Shown piece after piece: positions 58,155 to 64,000 of a DNA stretch of 64,000 nucleotides. The DNA is from Cerasicoccus sp. TK19100 (GTDB lineage: Bacteria; Verrucomicrobiota; Verrucomicrobiia; Opitutales; Cerasicoccaceae), in NCBI RefSeq assembly GCF_027257155.1, contig NZ_JAPWDU010000001.1, forward strand, positions 248,001 through 312,000, given 5' to 3'. Below the pieces are notes generated by a model that saw only the letters and a list, made by a program, of their open reading frames with translations, was not told the origin of the DNA and ran no database searches. The position numbers were made by a program, and so were the translations under genes. Numbering within the stretch: position 1 is the stretch's first letter; every line of letters starts with the position of its first letter.

Positions 58155-59372
58155 TTAAAACTTAATCACTAGCTCGCCGGCGATCTGGTTTTCGCCGTCT
58201 TGGAAGTTGGCGAATTGGTATTGATATTGATACTGCACCTTGATCAGCGCGTGGCGGTTGAACTTGTAGCCAAGGGCGGCTTCGGCGCGGAGGACGTCGT
58301 AGTCCCAGCGTTGTTTGCCTGCGGGGGTGTCGATCTTGTTGTAAAACTGCATGCCGTAGCGCAGGGCACCGTAGAGCTGGGGCGTGATCTTGTATTTGCC
58401 CTCGACGTAGTAGCTGTAGATCTGCGCGGGGTCGCTGACGTTGGGCACGTCAAACTCGGAGAACAGCGCCTCGGCCCAGACTTGCCACGGGCCACTGGCC
58501 CAGGTGGCGTCGAGGCCAACGGTTACCTGGTCGTAGTCGCCCACGTGGGTGCCGACGGGCAGGGTGGCCTGCGTGCTGTCTTTTAAATACGCGCCAAACG
58601 CGCCGGACAGGCCAACGTTCCACTCGGCAACGGGCGTCCAGCCAAGGCGGCCGGTGAAGGTCGGGTCGCTCCAGTCGTAGTCGTCCCAAACCGGCGGGCG
58701 TGAGGAGAGGGCTCGGTTGGTGCCGGACACGGCGAGATCGAAGTCGCGCCAGCTCGCAAAGCCCGCTGCGCCCTGCGTGTAAACCGGCCCCCAGATGATG
58801 GGAATCCACGTGTGGCCGTTGATGTTGGCGTTGCGGCGGTTGGCAAAGGCGGTCGCGTTGGGCGGGGCGACGTTGTCGGTGACGCTGGTCGCCTGATCGT
58901 AGGCCAGTGGCGGGGAGATAAAGGGGTTGTCCCACGCGCTTTGCCGCGGCACGTAGTTGCCAAAAATCGTCGCAAACCGACCGACGCGCACATCGAAATG
59001 CCCGGGCGCGATGGCCGCGTCGATAAACAGCTCGTCGATGCGGACAGAGTTATTGGAGTAACCCGGGTCGATGCCGTCGTCCCAGCGAAACTTGATCGAG
59101 CCGGACAGGCGTTCGCCGAGCCAGGCATCAGCCTCCAGCGTTAACCGCGGGCTGAAGAGCGTGTGGTCCGTCGGTGGATTGGGGAACACGAAGCCAACCG
59201 GTTCCTGATTAAAATAGTAGCCCGAAATTTCCACCGAGCCACCACCTTGAATAGCAAACACGCCGTCCTCTGTTTCGTAGAAGAGGTTGTTGCTCAGGTA
59301 GTCCAGCGGCTCGAAAAGGTTGGTCGCCGAGAGGCTGGCGCAGGCGAGGAGAAGTGGCGTGTAGCGAAGCAT
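58155..59372 (-). CDS. Outer-membrane beta-barrel (porin-like) protein
   Basis: A 405-residue protein with a signal peptide (MLRYTPLLLACASLSA), alternating amphipathic strands with many aromatic residues (GRLGWTPVAEWNVGLSGAFG and others) and a C-terminal phenylalanine (ELVIKF), the signal for barrel insertion. The sequence is a general porin-like barrel rather than a recognised specific family. It is the last gene of a three-gene cluster after the cyclase and the cupredoxin-like protein (3 bp gaps), which suggests that they work together at the outer membrane. Confidence 0.82.
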   Translation of the reverse strand: MLRYTPLLLACASLSATNLFEPLDYLSNNLFYETEDGVFAIQGGGSVEISGYYFNQEPVGFVFPNPPTDHTLFSPRLTLEADAWLGERLSGSIKFRWDDGIDPGYSNNSVRIDELFIDAAIAPGHFDVRVGRFATIFGNYVPRQSAWDNPFISPPLAYDQATSVTDNVAPPNATAFANRRNANINGHTWIPIIWGPVYTQGAAGFASWRDFDLAVSGTNRALSSRPPVWDDYDWSDPTFTGRLGWTPVAEWNVGLSGAFGAYLKDSTQATLPVGTHVGDYDQVTVGLDATWASGPWQVWAEALFSEFDVPNVSDPAQIYSYYVEGKYKITPQLYGALRYGMQFYNKIDTPAGKQRWDYDVLRAEAALGYKFNRHALIKVQYQYQYQFANFQDGENQIAGELVIKF

Positions 59373-59375
59373 TGG

Positions 59376-61151
59376 TTATTCCACAGAGATGACTTTGAAA
59401 ACGGGCACCGGGTCCTTAAAGCCTTTGAGCTGGACGCTGTCAATGCGTTCGACGACGGCGGTCGGGGGGAGGCGGTTGCGGATGGCTTCGTCGATGATGA
59501 CTTCGCCCGGGCCAGCCTTGGAGCACAGGCGTGCGGCGAGGTTTACGCGGTCGCCCAGCACCGTGTAGTTGCGGCGGGTGTCCGAGCCCATGCGCCCGGC
59601 GATGACCTCGCCCGCGCCAATGCCGACGCCGATGTTAATCACGCGGTCTCCGGCTGCATTAAGCTGCGCGCGGACGGCGCACATGGCCAGGCCGCAGCGC
59701 ACGGCGTTGACCCAGTCGTCGCCGTAGGCATGGGGCGCGCCGAAGAGCACCATGATCTCGTCGCCCACGTATTTATCGACGACGCCCTGATGCTCGGAAG
59801 CGAGGTCGGACATGACGCCCATGTGGCCGTTGACCAGCTCCACGACGTCACGCGGGTCCATGCCATCGGTCAGCGGCGTGAAGCCGCGGATGTCGCAAAA
59901 CAGTGTCGCCACTTCGCGGGCTTCGCCGCCGAGCTCAATCTTGCCCGCGAGCATTTCGTCGGCCACGGCGGGATCGGTGACCATGTTGAGCACCTGGTGA
60001 ATTTTCTCCTTCTGCGCGAGCTCGTCTGCGGCGCTTTTGATCGCCGTGGAAAGTTGGCCCAGTTCGTCTTTGCCGGGCGGCGGGTTGACGTCGAACTCAC
60101 CGTGCCCGATCTGCCGCATGACGCCGACTAATTTTTCAATACGACTCGCGAAGCTTTGCGATACAAAGTAACTGAGCGCCAGCCCGAATAAAAGCGCCGC
60201 GCCGAGGAACCACACTGCAAGCTGACGAATGCGCTCGACCAGCGCCTCCAGCCCAGCGAGCGAATAGAGCTGCACGCGCCAGGCCCCGGGCATGCCCACG
60301 GTGGATTCGAGCTGGTAGGTGAAGACCAGGTAATTGACCCTGTCGAGGCGATACTCCGGCAGCGCGCCGCCGTGGTGGTTGGCGATGATGCGCGCGATGT
60401 CGGGATCGGCGCTGTCGGGGATCGACTGCGAGAAAAGATGCCCATCGGCGAAGATGCCGCTCTCGATGGTCTCGCTTTCGGTGTCGAGCATGTCGCTGCC
60501 GAGGTATTGCCCCAGTGCGATCCAGCCAACGAAGTTGTGGTCGCTGATCTCGCCGCCGAGGTAAACGGGCGCGACGAGCACCTCGTAAAGGCTGGGCTCA
60601 TCGGGTGTGGGGAAACTCACGTAGCCGAGGCTGAAATAGTGGTCGAGGTCGGCGTCTGCTGGGGGCATCACCAGACAAGTCTCCAAGAGGCGGGCAACTT
60701 GCACTTCGCTCACGCCAGCGACTTGACCGGCGTTGTTCTCGGTGGGGATTTGCATATTCCCCTCGGCATCGAAGAGGCGGAAAAAGGCGTCACCCATGCC
60801 ACCGGTTTCCGAGCGTAGGGAGGACTCCAGTTCCACGCTGAAGTCGAGATACGCGCGGTCGGCAGCACCGGACATCAGCGCGGCTTGCGGGCGCACGGCA
60901 TACTGCGAGGCGGTGATGATGTTTTGCTCCAACTTGCCGCGGCGCAGGTTGAATTGCTTTTCAAAGGACTTGATCTGGTCGTCGAAGCGGTCCTCAACAA
61001 ACTCGCGGTAGGCGGCGTTGAAGCGCGCCTGGACAAGCATCAGCAGGCCGAGCGTCACTACGGCCACGATGCTGAGGATGGCGATCGTTAGCCGGAAGCT
61101 GAAGCGGTGCCAAAGCGGTGGGCGGGAGAAGGTGGCGTCGGCGTCCGGCAT
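59376..61151 (-). CDS. Membrane adenylate/guanylate cyclase with HAMP domain
   Basis: A 591-residue protein. Membrane helix about 18-40, a periplasmic sensor of about 260 residues, a second helix near 305-325, a HAMP linker (FASRIEKLVGVMRQIGHGEF), a coiled link and a class III nucleotide cyclase domain from about 395. The catalytic metal residues are in FCDIRGFTPL and YVGDEIMVLFG; the transition-state and base-binding regions (GRMGSDTRRNYTVLGDRVNLAARL) are complete. It makes cAMP or cGMP in response to a periplasmic signal. Its coexpression with a copper-type protein and a porin suggests that the signal is linked to them. Confidence 0.92.
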   Translation of the reverse strand: MPDADATFSRPPLWHRFSFRLTIAILSIVAVVTLGLLMLVQARFNAAYREFVEDRFDDQIKSFEKQFNLRRGKLEQNIITASQYAVRPQAALMSGAADRAYLDFSVELESSLRSETGGMGDAFFRLFDAEGNMQIPTENNAGQVAGVSEVQVARLLETCLVMPPADADLDHYFSLGYVSFPTPDEPSLYEVLVAPVYLGGEISDHNFVGWIALGQYLGSDMLDTESETIESGIFADGHLFSQSIPDSADPDIARIIANHHGGALPEYRLDRVNYLVFTYQLESTVGMPGAWRVQLYSLAGLEALVERIRQLAVWFLGAALLFGLALSYFVSQSFASRIEKLVGVMRQIGHGEFDVNPPPGKDELGQLSTAIKSAADELAQKEKIHQVLNMVTDPAVADEMLAGKIELGGEAREVATLFCDIRGFTPLTDGMDPRDVVELVNGHMGVMSDLASEHQGVVDKYVGDEIMVLFGAPHAYGDDWVNAVRCGLAMCAVRAQLNAAGDRVINIGVGIGAGEVIAGRMGSDTRRNYTVLGDRVNLAARLCSKAGPGEVIIDEAIRNRLPPTAVVERIDSVQLKGFKDPVPVFKVISVE

Positions 61152-61154
61152 ACG

Positions 61155-61805
61155 TTACTCGCCCGGCGCGGCGGGTTGCACGGTCAGCGTTTCCTGGTCG
61201 GCGGGGACGGAGATTTGCTGGTGGCTGGTCTTGCCCGGGCCATACCAGACGACCAACTCGTATTCGCCAGCGGGGACGTTTTCCAGTGCGAAAGTGCCGT
61301 CGGTGCCCGCTGTGGTGAAGACTGGCGTGTCGAGCACGAGAATCGTTGAACGCATGTGACGGTGAATCTCGCAGAAAACAGCGATCTCGCCCGGCTCCTC
61401 GAAGACGACGGTGCCCGGCTCTTCGCCTTTGCGATAGCGGCCGAGGTCGAAGCTTTTTTCGGGCGAATAGGAAAAGACATTGTGGAACGTTTCGTCCTCA
61501 TTGGGGAAGACGACCATCGCGCCCTTGGTGACGGGCATCACGCTGACCTCAAACTGTAGGCCACGCTGAATCAGCTCGGAGGTCTTCGGCACGTTGTCCC
61601 ACATTGCCTGCGGAAAATCGCCCAGCAGGTAGACGACGGCCATCGACTCGGGCGGGGCGGCTGGTTGCTCGGCGGCACCGCGCTGGTAGCGGTTGGAGGA
61701 GCGCTTGGCGCTGGGCAGCTCGTCCACGTCGATCTCGCCGTTGATGGTGGCGGCGTGGACGGAGATTGCGCAAAGGCAGGCGAGTGGGAGCAGCAGTTTT
61801 TTCAT
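61155..61805 (-). CDS. Secreted cupredoxin-like protein
   Basis: A 216-residue protein with a signal peptide (MKKLLLPLACLCAISVHA). The middle part holds a plastocyanin-like copper site: His in DETFHNVFSYS, then VFCEIHRHMRSTILVL with the Cys, His and Met ligands in the right order. The last 50 residues resemble a carboxypeptidase regulatory-like beta sandwich (GTFALENVPAGEYELVVWYG). Such proteins are annotated as methylamine-utilisation-type proteins. It is the first gene of the cluster with the cyclase and the porin and may carry electrons or copper. Confidence 0.82.
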   Translation of the reverse strand: MKKLLLPLACLCAISVHAATINGEIDVDELPSAKRSSNRYQRGAAEQPAAPPESMAVVYLLGDFPQAMWDNVPKTSELIQRGLQFEVSVMPVTKGAMVVFPNEDETFHNVFSYSPEKSFDLGRYRKGEEPGTVVFEEPGEIAVFCEIHRHMRSTILVLDTPVFTTAGTDGTFALENVPAGEYELVVWYGPGKTSHQQISVPADQETLTVQPAAPGE

Positions 61806-61847
61806 GGCATGGTTCGTCGACGAGTGGCGGCAAACCTGACGCGTTTC

Positions 61848-62759
61848 CTACTCGCGGATGACGGTTTGTGGTCCGCGGGGCACGATCTGCGTCGGGTTGA
61901 TGTCGTCGTGAGTCACGTAGTAATGGCGCTTTATATGATCGAAATTCACCGTCTCGGCAATACCTGGTTCGCGGTAAAGCCGCTCCATGTAGGCTTGGAG
62001 ATTCGGGTAGTCGATGATGCGGCGGATGTTGCACTTGAAATGCCCGTGGTAGACGGCGTCAAATCGGATCAGCGTACAAAATAGCCGCCAGTCCGTTTCC
62101 ACAATGCGCTCGCCAAAGAGGAACGGACCGCCCTGGGCAAGGCGGTCTTCGAGCTTATCGAGTGCATCAAACAGGGCGATGACAGCCTCGTCGTAGGCGG
62201 GTTGCTTGTCGGCGAAGCCCGCGCGGTAAACACCGTTGTTGACATTTTCGTAAATCATTTCGCTGAGCGCGTCTTGCTCGTCGCGAATGGACTCCGGGAA
62301 GAGGTCGACGGGGTGCTTGGCCAGCGGGCGAAAGGCGTCAGCCCACATGCGGCAGATGTCGTCCTCGGAGTTGTTAACGATGCGGCGGGTCTGCTTATCC
62401 CACAGCACGGGCACCGTTACGCGGCCCTTGAAGTCGGGGTTAGAGAGTCGGTAGGCCTCGGATAAAAACTGAAAGCCCTCGGCCTCATCCGGCCCATGGC
62501 CGTCGCCCTCGCGAAAGGCCCAACCGGTGTCATCGGTGCGAATCGGGTCTGCGACGCTGATGCCTACGGCGTGCTCCAGCCCCATCAGCCGCAGCGTGAT
62601 CCAGCTACGGTGCGCCCAGGGGCAAGCCTTGCAAATGTAGAGTTGATAACGGCCGGCCTCGGGTGGAAATTCGCCGCCAGGCTTTACCCATTGGCGGAAC
62701 TCGTCTTCCTGTCGTTCGAATGAGCCGTCTTCGGAGGTTTCTTCGGAAAATTGCGCCAT
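61848..62759 (-). CDS. yqjG: Glutathionyl-hydroquinone reductase (YqjG/ECM4 family)
   Basis: A 303-residue protein of the xi-class glutathione transferases. The thioredoxin-fold active site is CKACPWAHR with catalytic C46 (CPWA); the remainder is the all-helical domain (ERIVETDWRLFCTLIRFD, HFKCNIRRIIDYPNL). These enzymes remove glutathione from glutathionyl-hydroquinones. It is divergent from the DUF481 gene. No glutathione synthesis gene is in the window. Confidence 0.95.
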   Translation of the reverse strand: MAQFSEETSEDGSFERQEDEFRQWVKPGGEFPPEAGRYQLYICKACPWAHRSWITLRLMGLEHAVGISVADPIRTDDTGWAFREGDGHGPDEAEGFQFLSEAYRLSNPDFKGRVTVPVLWDKQTRRIVNNSEDDICRMWADAFRPLAKHPVDLFPESIRDEQDALSEMIYENVNNGVYRAGFADKQPAYDEAVIALFDALDKLEDRLAQGGPFLFGERIVETDWRLFCTLIRFDAVYHGHFKCNIRRIIDYPNLQAYMERLYREPGIAETVNFDHIKRHYYVTHDDINPTQIVPRGPQTVIRE

Positions 62760-62876
62760 GGCTCAAGCCTGTGCAGGAGCGGGATTTCTGCAACCGGGAA
62801 ATGGACTTTAACGCGAAGAGGGAATCGACGTTTGACACACCCGCTAGAGACGTTTCGATCTGCCATCGTGGGACGG

Positions 62877-63968
62877 ATGATTCAGAATATTTTGCGTGGC
62901 GGAGCTGTTTTGGTGGCTCCGGTATTGCTCGCGCCTTTTGTATTGGCCGAGGATAAAAGCGAGAACTGGATGCCGCCGGGTGCTAAGGACGACACGAAGT
63001 TTGACTGGATCGAGCTGACTTCCGGGGAATGGCTCAAGGGCGAGTTTTCCCACATGTACGATGACTCGGTCGAGTTCGACAGCGACATTCTGGGCGATCT
63101 CGACATCGATTGGAGCGACATTAAGCAAATTCGCTTCCGGCAGCCCATGGGAGTCCGTTTGGATAACCGCACGGTCCACCGGGGGAAAGTCGTTATGGTC
63201 GACGGTGTCATCACCTTCGAAGATACCGGTGAAACCGCGCCACGAAAAGAAGTGGTGTCGATCACGCCAGTTTATAAAAATGAATGGGACCGCTGGGAAC
63301 TGGAGGGCAAGCTCGGGCTTGACTTCCAAACCGGCAATACGGACGAGACCCGCTACACGGCGAATTTTGAGGCCGTCCGCCGCACCGTCAGCACGCGCTG
63401 GAAGTCTGACTATCTCGGAAACTACACAAAGACCGATGGTTCCGAGTCGGCCAACAATCATCGGGCAAGCACGGAGTTTGACTACTTTTTTGATGAGCGC
63501 CTGTTTATCCGGGTGATCAACGTGGAGTTCTACCGCGATAAATTTCAGAACTTGGATGTGCAGCTAACGGCCGGTGCCGGTATTGGTTACAAGGTGATCG
63601 ACAGCAAGGACTTCGATTGGGAAGTTCAGGCAGGTCCGGCCTACCAGTATAATCAGTATTCACAGGTGCAGCCCGGGGAGAGTCGCACTGCGCAAAGCCC
63701 GGCCGCAATCTTCTCGACCACGCTGGATTGGGACATTACGGATGATCTGGAGTACAAGCTCAGCTACCAGGGGATCCTGACCAATGCAGAATCAGGGCTG
63801 TTTACGCAGCACGTTGTCACTTCACTGGAGTATGAGCTGACCTCGATTTTCGACGTATTCGTCATGTTGCAAATGGACCGCGTGCAGAATCCCAAGCAGC
63901 TCAGCGACGGTTCGACGCCTGAGAAGAGCGACGTCACGCTTTCCTTCGGCTTGGGCGTGGATATTTAA
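62877..63968 (+). CDS. DUF481-family outer-membrane protein
   Basis: A 363-residue protein. I start it at the ATG at 62877 (MIQNILRGGAVLVAPVLLAP), which gives a proper signal peptide; an earlier in-frame start would add 42 unlikely residues and overlap the reductase gene. Residues about 30-130 are a small beta domain with repeated strands (LTSGEWLKGEFSHMYDDSVE); then come the DUF481 barrel strands (KLGLDFQTGNTDETRYTANF and others) of about 230 residues, with the expected aromatic girdle. DUF481 proteins are salt-induced outer-membrane proteins of unknown function. A terminator follows. Confidence 0.87.
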   Translation: MIQNILRGGAVLVAPVLLAPFVLAEDKSENWMPPGAKDDTKFDWIELTSGEWLKGEFSHMYDDSVEFDSDILGDLDIDWSDIKQIRFRQPMGVRLDNRTVHRGKVVMVDGVITFEDTGETAPRKEVVSITPVYKNEWDRWELEGKLGLDFQTGNTDETRYTANFEAVRRTVSTRWKSDYLGNYTKTDGSESANNHRASTEFDYFFDERLFIRVINVEFYRDKFQNLDVQLTAGAGIGYKVIDSKDFDWEVQAGPAYQYNQYSQVQPGESRTAQSPAAIFSTTLDWDITDDLEYKLSYQGILTNAESGLFTQHVVTSLEYELTSIFDVFVMLQMDRVQNPKQLSDGSTPEKSDVTLSFGLGVDI

Positions 63969-63969
63969 A

Positions 63970-64000
63970 AAGCCGTGCTTCCACATGGAAAGCACGGCTT
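63970..64000 (+). terminator. Terminator hairpin after the DUF481 gene
   Basis: AAGCCGTGCTT and AAGCACGGCTT form a long stem around a CC-ACAT-GG tip with one extra A. The T-run, if present, lies outside the window. Confidence 0.7.

Noticed and set aside
62751-62876. 42-residue N-terminal extension of the DUF481 protein
   Set aside because: It overlaps the start of the divergent reductase gene, and the ATG at 62877 begins a proper signal peptide.

Overview
The window looks like a chromosome segment of a Verrucomicrobiota bacterium, most likely of the Opitutales/Puniceicoccales type. This rests on a Verru_Chthon cassette protein A, PEP-CTERM sorted proteins, a LacI-type regulator with a large carbohydrate locus, sulfatase and FAD-dependent oxidoreductase families typical of that phylum, and the abundance of long palindromic extragenic repeats. 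No rRNA gene is present, so the assignment is inference.

Positions 1-31800 are a glycan-utilisation and cell-surface region of moderate GC (about 45-50% in the few 60-base lines counted by hand). It holds a Verru_Chthon protein with the start of a secreted protein after it, a GH13 enzyme, a MoxR/Bat (DUF58, DUF4381, BatA, BatB-BatC fusion) operon, a GH2 beta-galactosidase, a LacI-type regulator, a secreted GH16 enzyme, a PEP-CTERM protein, two FAD-dependent oxidoreductases, a sodium/solute symporter, a large secreted clan-A glycosidase with a CBM9-like domain, a GH30 enzyme and a VWA protein. Five near-identical palindromes (consensus AGCTTTAYATAAAGT) sit 55-130 bp upstream of these genes, one of them in front of the LacI-type gene. 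They look like the operators of one regulon. Enzyme secretion, symport and intracellular glycosidases would act together on a beta-linked marine-type glycan; the exact substrate cannot be read from sequence.

Positions 32526-42203 are an integrated element of about 9.65 kb, bounded by a 25-bp direct repeat that is the 3' end of a tRNA-Pro(CGG) gene. It carries a tyrosine integrase, an Xre repressor with two operators, an excisionase-like protein, four small helical proteins, a complete-looking tail tape-measure protein, a winged-helix replication-type protein, a possible small-terminase-like protein, a strongly structured non-coding site flanked by 14-bp repeats, and an uncharacterised membrane/soluble protein pair. 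No capsid, portal, large terminase or other tail gene is visible. The best reading is a phage satellite or other minimal element that supplies its own tape measure; this is the most novel part of the window. A multiply frameshifted Gfo/Idh/MocA oxidoreductase remnant lies just outside its left end.

Positions 42371-64000 are GC-richer (50-73% in the lines counted) and mostly housekeeping: a left-handed beta-helix protein, a cytoplasmic sulfatase, a DnaQ-like exonuclease, gyrA and gyrB, an MscS channel, an Rrf2 regulator, a cupin, a CysJ-type diflavin reductase, a thioesterase, a porin/adenylate-cyclase/cupredoxin cluster, a glutathionyl-hydroquinone reductase and a DUF481 outer-membrane protein. 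Between these genes are several unrelated long perfect inverted repeats (27-34 bp arms) and a decayed PEP-CTERM gene.
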